Source: Bacteroidota bacterium (GTDB lineage: Bacteria; Bacteroidota; Bacteroidia; Flavobacteriales; Weeksellaceae). Taken from it: a stretch of DNA of 5,389 bases. Position numbers and translations under genes: made by a program. Positions 1-4,757 of the stretch are shown in pieces. Within the stretch, counting starts at the first letter, position 1. Each line of letters starts with the position of its first letter. The stretch lies in the NCBI GenBank assembly GCA_018266965.1, contig JAFDZJ010000437.1, positions 1 through 5,389 of the forward strand. The letters run 5' to 3'. The notes beneath the pieces were generated by a model. The model searched no databases and was not told where the DNA came from. It was given only the letters and a program-made list of their open reading frames with translations.

Positions 1-508
1 CTTTTTCTACTTTGGTGTCCACTTGGTTTTTTATCTCCGATTTGGTGTTTTCTACAACTGTTTTCGGCAAATTTTGTACAGCATCTTTGGTGGTTGTAAC
101 CACTTCTTTCACATTTTTTGCAGGGTCGTAAGCAGGGACAGAACTATCGTCCTTTGTACTTTCTAGAGTTTTTATACCAGAGGAAGAAACTCCGCTAGAA
201 ATGGATTGAGAAGCTGTATTGGCAGCTTTTTCGAAATCTGTATTTACTTTTCCCCCACCTTTTACTAGCTCGGTTTTGGTACTTTCATATTTTTGTTGAG
301 CTTCTTGTAGGGCAGCTTTTGCAATAGCAATTTTGGACTCGTCTTTGGATTGAACTGCGTCGTCGAAATTTTTCTGTGCTGTTGCCAAAGCAGATGCTGC
401 ATCTTCATAAGATTTTGTAAAATCTATTTTCACGGTAGCATCGGTTTTGTTGCAACTGATAATTGCAAAGCTAAGAGCTAAAGCTCCTAATATTAAATTC
501 TTTTTCAT
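1..508 (-). CDS. Coiled-coil lipoprotein, 3' end cut by window edge
   Basis: The frame is open from the ATG at 508 to the window edge, giving 169 codons with no stop. The N-terminus is a lipoprotein signal: a lysine-rich start, a hydrophobic stretch at residues 5-17, and the lipobox I-I-S-C with Cys19 as the lipidated residue. The protein is therefore expected in the envelope. The residues after Cys19 (NKTDATV) lack a clear acidic export signal of the kind known for surface lipoproteins in Bacteroidota, so a periplasm-facing location is the more cautious guess. Residues 33-73 are Ala/Gln/Lys/Glu-rich and look like an amphipathic coiled coil. A Gly-Gly-Gly break follows at 74-76, then a Ser/Thr-rich stretch and another Lys/Glu-rich helical segment near the edge. 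It lies 75 bp downstream of the membrane-protein gene at 584-1219 on the same strand. No TAnnTTTG-type promoter is visible in the gap, so the two are probably co-transcribed. I do not recognise a named family. Confidence 0.85.
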   Translation of the reverse strand, partial: MKKNLILGALALSFAIISCNKTDATVKIDFTKSYEDAASALATAQKNFDDAVQSKDESKIAIAKAALQEAQQKYESTKTELVKGGGKVNTDFEKAANTASQSISSGVSSSGIKTLESTKDDSSVPAYDPAKNVKEVVTTTKDAVQNLPKTVVENTKSEIKNQVDTKVEK

Positions 509-583
509 AGGAATTCTTTTTTGTGTGTTAAATATTTTTAATGACTTATTCCTTTTGTTTGGAATAAAAAACCATAGTGGATG

Positions 584-1219
584 TTATTTTTGGTTGGCAG
601 TAATCTCATTGATGAGTTTTTGCAATTGACTGTCTTCATCGGACTCGGACAAGCTACCTTTCAGTCTTTGGATTTCCAGATTATTTACTTTTTTTGCTAA
701 GTCCAGGTATTTCAAATATTTGGTTAATACTTGTACTTTTTGTTCGTTGGTAGTAGTAACACCGTTGGCACTTTTCACAAAAAATCTCATATTATCACTG
801 CACAATACATAAGCTTGGAAAGCGGCTGCAGAAAGGTAATCATTTGCCAAAGAATTGGTTTCTATACTCTCATATAATCTTGGTAATTCTACTGGAGAAG
901 ACATGATAACAGGTGTAATATCTTGTCCTGCTTTTGCGGTTGCCATATACATTCCGTTTATTTTCATTTCTGTATTTTCAATAGAAAGGTTGGAAGTGTC
1001 AAGTAGTTTTACCAAATTTTTCTTTTGGGTTACAGTTCCGGAAAGTGTATTGAGGCTGAGGGCGATAAAAAAACCAATAAAGGTAGAGATAAGTGAAACT
1101 AAAAAATCGAAAGTTCTTTTTTTGTCGCCTTCTCGGAAACTTGCAAACATTTTGGAGTTCAGTAAAAACACAGTTACAGAAATGAAAATTACTGCAATTG
1201 CAATATAAGCATAGATCAT
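584..1219 (-). CDS. Two-pass membrane protein of unknown function
   Basis: This is a 211-residue protein ending in TAA. Residues about 3-20 form a first hydrophobic helix. A short basic loop (residues 28-36) precedes a second hydrophobic helix at about 39-58, which ends in an IALSLN-like sequence. The remaining ~150 residues are soluble and mostly helical in character, with one Cys (140) and a Lys/Glu/Asp-rich tail. With both helices near the N-terminus, the large C-terminal domain lies on the same side of the membrane as the N-terminus. The basic inter-helix loop suggests that loop is cytoplasmic, which would place the C-terminal domain outside (inference). The ATG at 1219 was chosen because the first hydrophobic helix starts directly after it. 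It is probably the first gene of an operon with the downstream lipoprotein. A frame opened on the opposite strand (855-1208) is judged an antisense shadow. No family or catalytic motif was recognised. Confidence 0.85.
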   Translation of the reverse strand: MIYAYIAIAVIFISVTVFLLNSKMFASFREGDKKRTFDFLVSLISTFIGFFIALSLNTLSGTVTQKKNLVKLLDTSNLSIENTEMKINGMYMATAKAGQDITPVIMSSPVELPRLYESIETNSLANDYLSAAAFQAYVLCSDNMRFFVKSANGVTTTNEQKVQVLTKYLKYLDLAKKVNNLEIQRLKGSLSESDEDSQLQKLINEITANQK

Positions 1220-1361
1220 TTTAATATTTTTTTTGGGTATTTATCAAATATTGTGCCTTTTAGGATTTTGTATTGTATATTGTTTTTAAATTTTGTTTGG
1301 AGTGTAAGTAGCACAGTGTTCTTTATAAAAAAACTAAACATATCAATAAAAACACAAAACT

Positions 1362-1420
1362 TTTATCACAAATTTCTTCAAACTCCAACGGAGCTTTAAC
1401 TGTGTTGATAAATTGTGATA
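1362..1420. repeat. Structured palindromic intergenic repeat, copy 1
   Basis: An inner palindrome (CTCC at 1383-1386, spacer AAC, GGAG at 1390-1393) is flanked by outer arms: TTTATCACA at 1362-1370 and TGTTGATAAA at 1403-1412, which pair with one bulge. An additional exact inverted repeat, TATCACAA at 1364-1371 and TTGTGATA at 1413-1420, can form instead. The architecture matches the element at 2863-2911 downstream of the Fic gene: outer arm, gap, inner palindrome with a 3-nt loop, 6-nt gap, outer arm. The two lie in the same orientation. This resembles the REP-like interspersed palindromes of Bacteroidota genomes; that family assignment is from memory. Confidence 0.6.
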
Positions 1421-1439
1421 GGAAATTTTGTAAGTAATA

Positions 1440-1471
1440 TTTGTGTAATTAGGTAAACATTGTTAATTTTG
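1440..1471 (+). promoter_or_regulatory. Predicted Bacteroidota-type promoter for the Fic gene
   Basis: TTTG at 1440-1443 is followed after 20 nt by TAATTTTG at 1464-1471. This matches both boxes of the Bacteroidota primary sigma consensus (TTTG, about 19 nt, TAnnTTTG). Transcription would start around 1477-1480, leaving only a ~15-nt leader before the ATG at 1494. There is no Shine-Dalgarno sequence; the leader is A-rich, as is common in this phylum. Confidence 0.65.
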
Positions 1472-1493
1472 AACGACAATTTAACAATGAAAA

Positions 1494-2792
1494 ATGAAAC
1501 TTGAAAAACCACCTTTTGCAGAAGTAAATTTTGAGTACTTGCAAAATATTTGGAAAGGAGAATATGAAAATTTCATAAACAAATCTGATGAAAAATATTA
1601 TTATTGGGACGATGTAAAATACAAAAAAGAAACACCTTTTGAAACTCCAATAGAAAATTGGACACTTATTAAAACTTATCGTTTCAGTAAATATGAAAAT
1701 ATTGAATTTGGCACTTATAAATTTAAGTATTTCATACCATCTTTTGTTGCAAAAAATCTTCATGATTTCGATTTAAAATTAATGGGTGGTCTTCAAGAAA
1801 AACCTATTTTCCCTTCCGATAGAATTGAATTTTTTAAAAATTCATTATTAGAAGAGGCGGTTGCTTCGTCGCAAGTCGAAGGTGCATCTACAACCACTGC
1901 GGTCGCTCGAAAGATGCTTAAAACCGGGAGAACCCCACGGAACGAATCCGAACAAATGATTTTTAATAACCTAAAAGCTATTGAATACATTGGTGAATTG
2001 CAAGACATTGACATAGATTTTAAAATTATTATTAACCTTCACAAAATAATGACAGCAAATACAGAAGCTGAAAATTGTTCTGGAGATTTTAGAAAAAAAG
2101 ATGTATTTGTTACAGATCATATCGATGGTGAAATTGCCCATATCCCTCCTGATTGGACCGAAGTCGATTCTCTGATAGCCGAATTATGTACATTTATTAA
2201 TAATGACACTAACTTTATCCACCCTATTGTAAAAGCATCAATCATACATTTCATGATAGGATTTATCCATCCCTTCAGCGATGGCAACGGAAGAACAGCA
2301 AGGGCATTATTTTATTGGTTTTTACTAAAAAAAGGTTACACATTAATACGAAATATCTCAATTTCTCGAGTGATATTAGAATCAAGAAATCAATACGACA
2401 AGGCTTTTCTAAAAACAGAATACGATGAGAACGACTTGAATTATTTTATTTCTTATAGTATGAAAAACATTAGGGTAGCATTTGAAAAACTCATAAATTA
2501 TCGGGATAAAAAATTAGAAGAAAGAAAAAAAGCAAATAATATCTCCTACGAATTACTAAACAAAGGACTAAACAAAAGACAAGCAGATCTAATTGGATAT
2601 TTATATTTCAAAAACAAGGATAGCAAAGTAACACTAACCAGTTATGCTGAAAAACATGACATTGTAAGACAAACTGCAAGTAAAGACCTGAATGAATTAA
2701 TAAGAATGGGGATAATTAAAGAAGATAAAACAATCAAACCATACAAATACACATTAATTAGCAGAAGTAATATCGAAAAACTCGTAGAATAA
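1494..2792 (+). CDS. Class II Fic-domain protein (AMP-transferase type) with C-terminal winged helix
   Basis: This is a 432-residue protein. The catalytic Fic motif is complete at residues 259-270 (HPFSDGNGRTAR), with catalytic His259, the acidic metal-binding Asp263, and the Gly264-Asn265-Gly266-Arg267 phosphate-binding loop followed by Arg270. An inhibitory motif of the [S/T]xxxE[G/N] type lies N-terminal to it (Ser125 to Glu129-Gly130). By established Fic classification this makes it class II, with Glu129 expected to block productive ATP binding until relieved. The stretch at about 206-220, ending in a HIPPD sequence, corresponds to the target-docking flap seen in Fic enzymes. Residues about 357-421 look like a winged helix-turn-helix, as in SoFic-like proteins. 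Known relatives transfer AMP from ATP to a hydroxyl side chain of a target protein; the target here is unknown. It is a single-gene unit with its own promoter at 1440-1471 and no antitoxin gene beside it, so it is more likely self-regulated than a toxin-antitoxin half. It is flanked on both sides by related palindromic repeats. Confidence 0.95.
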   Translation: MKLEKPPFAEVNFEYLQNIWKGEYENFINKSDEKYYYWDDVKYKKETPFETPIENWTLIKTYRFSKYENIEFGTYKFKYFIPSFVAKNLHDFDLKLMGGLQEKPIFPSDRIEFFKNSLLEEAVASSQVEGASTTTAVARKMLKTGRTPRNESEQMIFNNLKAIEYIGELQDIDIDFKIIINLHKIMTANTEAENCSGDFRKKDVFVTDHIDGEIAHIPPDWTEVDSLIAELCTFINNDTNFIHPIVKASIIHFMIGFIHPFSDGNGRTARALFYWFLLKKGYTLIRNISISRVILESRNQYDKAFLKTEYDENDLNYFISYSMKNIRVAFEKLINYRDKKLEERKKANNISYELLNKGLNKRQADLIGYLYFKNKDSKVTLTSYAEKHDIVRQTASKDLNELIRMGIIKEDKTIKPYKYTLISRSNIEKLVE

Positions 2793-2862
2793 AAACCTTG
2801 CAAGAAGATTGTTTTATTATAAAACCCGAGGCAAAGCACAATCCGAAATCCTCCTTAATATC

Positions 2863-2911
2863 TTTTTCGACAAATCACAAACTCCAGCGGAGTTTTATTC
2901 GTGTAGAAAAA
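2863..2911. repeat. Structured palindromic intergenic repeat, copy 2
   Basis: This is a near-symmetric 49-bp element centred at 2887. Outer arms are TTTTTCGACA (2863-2872) and TGTAGAAAAA (2902-2911), pairing at 9 of 10 positions. Inside them a perfect 7-bp palindrome, AAACTCC (2879-2885) and GGAGTTT (2889-2895), encloses the loop AGC, with a 6-nt gap on each side. It sits between the convergent Fic and XRE genes, where the hairpin could also act as a bidirectional terminator (inference). It shares sequence (AAACTCCA, CGGAG, TTTA) and architecture with the copy at 1362-1420. Confidence 0.65.
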
Positions 2912-2928
2912 AACACAAATAAATGGGG

Positions 2929-2945
2929 GCATTCCGTAGGAACGC
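2929..2945. repeat. Short palindrome, possible third member of the repeat family
   Basis: GCATTCC, spacer GTA, GGAACGC forms a 7-bp imperfect palindrome with one A/C mismatch and a 3-nt loop. It begins 17 bp after the end of the previous element. The loop size matches the other copies and a TATC-containing stretch follows, but matching outer arms are not clear. Together with the element at 2863-2911 it fills most of the 192-bp gap between the convergent genes at 2792 and 2985. Nothing else was seen there apart from a short AT palindrome at 2811-2825. Confidence 0.4.
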
Positions 2946-2984
2946 TATCTTTTTGCAATTGGTTGGAAAATTGAAGTATGCAAC

Positions 2985-3314
2985 CTACCTGTCCATTTTT
3001 TCTTTCAACACCTCTACCAGTCTATCTACCGAATCCTTATCGGTAAGTAACAATACTATACCATTGATAGAGTTGTCATTGTTGTTTTCGTCGATTTGGT
3101 TGGTGACAATTGCCGAAGTTTTCTCCTTGAACAAGGTGCCAATATCCACACCAAAAACTTTTGCCAAAGGTGGAATAAACTCACTTTTGATGTTGTTGCT
3201 TCCTTTCTCCCAATTGGAATAGGTGTTTCTGTCCACGCCCAATTGATCAGCCACTTCTTGTTGGGAAAGCTTGGATCTGTTTCTTAGGATTTTCAAGTTA
3301 TCTGCTATATTCAT
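2985..3314 (-). CDS. Small XRE/Cro-cI-type transcriptional regulator
   Basis: This is a 109-residue DNA-binding protein. Residues about 5-62 are a classic HTH_3 domain: LKILRNRSKLSQQEVADQLG is the first half including the start of the helix-turn-helix, VDRNTYSNWEKG is the recognition helix and following turn, and PPLAKVFGVDIGTLF is the closing helices. An Asn/Asp-rich linker (about 72-83) leads to a C-terminal amphipathic helix (about 94-109, SVDRLVEVLKEKMDR) that could mediate dimerisation. The ATG at 3314 was chosen because the HTH fold begins there and a promoter lies directly upstream. The frame is open to 3575, but the extra residues would cross that promoter and look like translated non-coding DNA. 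The stop is TAG. The promoter overlaps an inverted repeat, suggesting autorepression. It is divergent from the plus-strand promoter at 3450 that probably drives the secreted-protein cassette, so it is a candidate regulator of that cassette (inference from position only). Confidence 0.92.
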   Translation of the reverse strand: MNIADNLKILRNRSKLSQQEVADQLGVDRNTYSNWEKGSNNIKSEFIPPLAKVFGVDIGTLFKEKTSAIVTNQIDENNNDNSINGIVLLLTDKDSVDRLVEVLKEKMDR

Positions 3315-3322
3315 GCCTAATA

Positions 3323-3365
3323 ATTTGTGCAAATATACAATTTGTTCAGCATAATTTGCACAACA
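3323..3365. promoter_or_regulatory. Probable operator: 10-bp inverted repeat over the XRE promoter
   Basis: TTGTGCAAAT at 3325-3334 and ATTTGCACAA at 3354-3363 are perfect inverted repeats separated by 19 bp. Each arm also sits inside its own smaller palindrome-like site: ATTTGTGCAAAT at 3323-3334 and ATTTGCACAACA at 3354-3365, the latter imperfect. The site centres are 31 bp apart, about three helical turns. The left arm covers the TAnnTTTG box of the regulator's own promoter and the right arm covers its candidate -33 box. This is the layout expected for two dimer sites of an XRE repressor acting on its own gene. Confidence 0.55.
3330..3363 (-). promoter_or_regulatory. Predicted promoter of the XRE regulator gene
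   Basis: Read on the minus strand, TATATTTG (complement of 3330-3337) matches TAnnTTTG exactly. A TTG (complement of 3361-3363) lies 23 nt upstream, at the long end of the spacing reported for Flavobacterium promoters. The box ends 16 bp before the ATG at 3314, so the leader would be very short. Confidence 0.55.
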
Positions 3366-3425
3366 AGTCGTTACAAGGAAACGAAATTTTCTCCTCAAAT
3401 TTGCAACCAGAAAAAAACAAAAGCG

Positions 3426-3457
3426 TTTTTTTTGTAGCAAAAAAAATACTATCTTTG
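3426..3457 (+). promoter_or_regulatory. Predicted strong promoter, divergent from the XRE gene
   Basis: TATCTTTG at 3450-3457 matches TAnnTTTG exactly. Upstream, TTTG at 3431-3434 is a candidate -33 box but with only 15 nt of spacing, shorter than usual. The -33 region lies in a perfect inverted repeat: eight T plus G (3426-3434), TAG, then C plus eight A (3438-3446). The A/T tracts could bend DNA or stimulate the promoter. The expected start is near 3463-3466, about 210 nt ahead of the first secreted-protein gene. Confidence 0.55.
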
Positions 3458-3462
3458 CCACC

Positions 3463-3675
3463 ATTAATAACAAATGTGTTAAAAAAAACAAACCCACATT
3501 TGGGAGGCAGTAGATACAGTAGAGGTTTTGTTGGTTGTCTGTGGTATTTTGTAATGCGCAGTGCAAAAGAAACAAAAACTACCAATACCTATACGCCAAC
3601 CAAATACAGGGAAAAAGTTTCGGGCTTTGTATGGTTTTTTTGCTTATAAAACTATTTCCGAAACAGTAAAAAATT
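3463..3675 (+). other. Long, potentially structured leader with a possible 31-codon ORF
   Basis: This stretch lies between the predicted promoter and the ATG at 3676. Inverted repeats seen, all in the transcript sense, are: CAAATGTG (3471-3478) with CACATTTG (3495-3502); TTGGTTG (3531-3537) with CAACCAA (3597-3603), enclosing GGTATT (3543-3548) with AATACC (3584-3589), enclosing TTTTG (3547-3551) with CAAAA (3564-3568), the last two sharing T3547-T3548 so they cannot both form fully; and GTTTCGG (3617-3623) with CCGAAAC (3658-3664). A small frame, ATG 3554 to TAA 3649, encodes 31 mostly polar and basic residues ending in an aromatic stretch. It has no recognisable homology and may not be translated. 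No known riboswitch class, tRNA or ncRNA was recognised. The leader assignment depends on the promoter at 3450 being real and reading through to 3676. Confidence 0.35.
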
Positions 3676-4155
3676 ATGAAGAAAATTTTATTAGGCTTAG
3701 TAGCCACAGTTATGTTTAGCGTGATGAGCTTTGCGCAACAAACAGCTAAACCAAAACCGAAAGGGTTTTCATTAGCATCTTTAATAGGTTTAGAAGTTAA
3801 TGTGGAAATTGTTAATGGACAAAATCAGGTTATTAACGGTGTTAGGTACTCTTGTGTCGGAGGAGGAATTTGCTATTTTAAGTATCATGTAAGTTTTAAT
3901 AAAAATGCAAATACTTATTTGGCTACAGACAAAGAAGATGGTAGTTTGTATATAATTACTGATACACCTAGTGAAACTTTTGTTAAAGACACTGTGATGA
4001 ATACCGATACTACAATAGATGAAGAAACTTTAGTTGCAATTAATAAGGCAATAAAAGAAAAGAATCCAAAAGCTAAAGAGTTTTTAGGAATTCCAAAAGG
4101 TACCGTTTTGAGCCCATTCCAAGACAATAAGACTTATGTGTTAAAAATTAATTAA
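3676..4155 (+). CDS. Small secreted protein with CVGGGIC motif
   Basis: This is a 159-residue protein with a clear Sec signal peptide: MKK, a hydrophobic core to residue 19, and predicted signal peptidase I cleavage after SFA at residue 20, giving a mature N-terminal Gln. The mature part starts with a Lys/Pro-rich stretch (KPKPKG, 25-30). It then has its only two cysteines at 60 and 66 in a Gly-rich loop, CVGGGIC, flanked by beta-prone segments. The C-terminal half is acidic and Thr/Asp-rich, then Lys-rich. It ends with a pattern FLGI, a short linker, then DNKTYVLKI, resembling the DRLGI ... DNWAIVLF ending of the protein at 4758-5183, so the two look like distant paralogues (my alignment by eye). 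The spaced pair of Cys could form a disulfide after export. It is probably transcribed from 3450; a hairpin follows its stop. The function is unknown and I cannot name the family. Confidence 0.88.
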   Translation: MKKILLGLVATVMFSVMSFAQQTAKPKPKGFSLASLIGLEVNVEIVNGQNQVINGVRYSCVGGGICYFKYHVSFNKNANTYLATDKEDGSLYIITDTPSETFVKDTVMNTDTTIDEETLVAINKAIKEKNPKAKEFLGIPKGTVLSPFQDNKTYVLKIN

Positions 4156-4161
4156 ATAATC

Positions 4162-4199
4162 TAGGTATGGTATATTTTTACCATACCTATTTAACTTTA
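4162..4199 (+). terminator. Strong intercistronic hairpin with T-rich tail (terminator or attenuator)
   Basis: TAGGTATGGTA (4162-4172) and TACCATACCTA (4179-4189) form a perfect 11-bp stem with a 6-nt loop (TATTTT), followed by the T-rich sequence TTTAACTTTA. It lies 6 bp after the stop of the first secreted-protein gene and 13 bp before the ATG at 4203. This fits a Rho-independent terminator with a weak tail. Since no promoter is visible for the next two genes, partial read-through, giving a high first-gene to lower downstream-gene ratio, is a reasonable reading. Confidence 0.6.
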
Positions 4200-4202
4200 T
4201 TC

Positions 4203-4751
4203 ATGAAGAAAAAAATAATAATCATTTCTGTAATTTTAGTATTATTAGCAATAGTATCATTTTTAACATTTGGTTTAAAAATAAATAAAGAAGATTTAAA
4301 TCATAATTCAAAATTTGAATCAATTAATACAAAAACTCTAAAAGAACAAAAAGGGTTGTATGTGTTATATATTATTAATACTCATTGTGAGGGTACGGCA
4401 AAAGAGGGTCCTAGTTTGAAAACTCAATTTGAATTACTGAAAAACAATAATATAAAATACTTTATTGTTTTTGATGAAATAATTGATAAATATACTGATA
4501 CTGAAATAAGTAATATCCAAAAAAGATTTCATTTTGAAAATGAGAAAGTCTATTTGATGAGTAAAAGTGAATTTCCAATTAATGGAGGACTGTTTAATAC
4601 AAAAAAAAGGTATCATGATTTTTTAGAAAAAATTATTGGCAAAAATGATATACCTTTAGGTTATGTAAACCATATAATAATAGAAAACGGTAAACTAGTT
4701 AGTTTTGCTCCTTTTTTAGAAACAAATAAATTACCTATTTCCTCAAAATAA
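4203..4751 (+). CDS. Membrane-anchored thioredoxin-like protein with CEGT instead of CxxC
   Basis: This is a 182-residue protein from the ATG at 4203. The in-frame ATG at 4167 lies inside the hairpin and would put a non-signal-like stretch ahead of the KKK start, so it was rejected. Residues 2-4 are Lys and 5-24 are a hydrophobic anchor or signal with no lipobox Cys, so the rest should be periplasmic. Residues 52-70 (LYVLYIIN, then THCEGTAKEGP) align by eye with the TlpA/thioredoxin pattern of a beta strand, then WCxxC, two residues, E, x, P. Cys62 matches the nucleophilic Cys. Thr65 takes the place of the resolving Cys, and His61 replaces the usual Trp. Glu68 and Pro70 are kept. A later HIIIENGKLV (157-166) resembles the fliDxdGkiv strand-turn, but the cis-proline position seems to be altered. 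A CxxT site suggests a monothiol isomerase or binding role rather than a two-Cys reductase (inference). It is 6 bp ahead of the next gene and much more AT-rich than it. Confidence 0.85.
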   Translation: MKKKIIIISVILVLLAIVSFLTFGLKINKEDLNHNSKFESINTKTLKEQKGLYVLYIINTHCEGTAKEGPSLKTQFELLKNNNIKYFIVFDEIIDKYTDTEISNIQKRFHFENEKVYLMSKSEFPINGGLFNTKKRYHDFLEKIIGKNDIPLGYVNHIIIENGKLVSFAPFLETNKLPISSK

Positions 4752-4757
4752 ATTTCA

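Noticed and set aside
855..1208. Plus-strand open frame opposite the two-helix membrane protein
   Set aside because: It is antisense to a better-supported gene. Its hydrophobicity is explained by the reverse complement of the membrane segments, and it has no promoter.
1245..1252. Promoter for the minus-strand operon (AATATTTG on the complement)
   Set aside because: It matches the -7 box at 7 of 8 positions, but no -33 TTG is found at 17-23 nt, so it is too weak to list.
2811..2825. GTTTTAT/ATAAAAC palindrome after the Fic gene as a terminator
   Set aside because: It is nearly all A/T with almost no loop, so the hairpin would be very weak and there is no T tract after it. The element at 2863-2911 is a better candidate for stopping transcription.
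1494..3314. Fic gene and XRE gene as a toxin-antitoxin pair
   Set aside because: They are convergent, separated by 192 bp with repeats between, each has its own promoter, and the Fic protein already contains its own inhibitory motif.
3315..3575. N-terminal extension of the XRE regulator frame up to an ATG at 3575
   Set aside because: It would translate through the regulator's own promoter and inverted repeat. The residues are rich in Phe, Leu and Cys and do not resemble a domain, whereas the HTH fold begins immediately after the ATG at 3314.
3356..3649. 97-codon plus-strand open frame across the divergent promoter region
   Set aside because: Its first part spans both predicted promoters and A/T tracts. 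Only the last 31 codons lie within a plausible transcript, so just that small frame is noted in the leader.
4167..4202. Earlier start for the thioredoxin-like gene at 4167
   Set aside because: The ATG lies inside the 11-bp hairpin and adds twelve residues ahead of a normal MKKK signal-anchor start.
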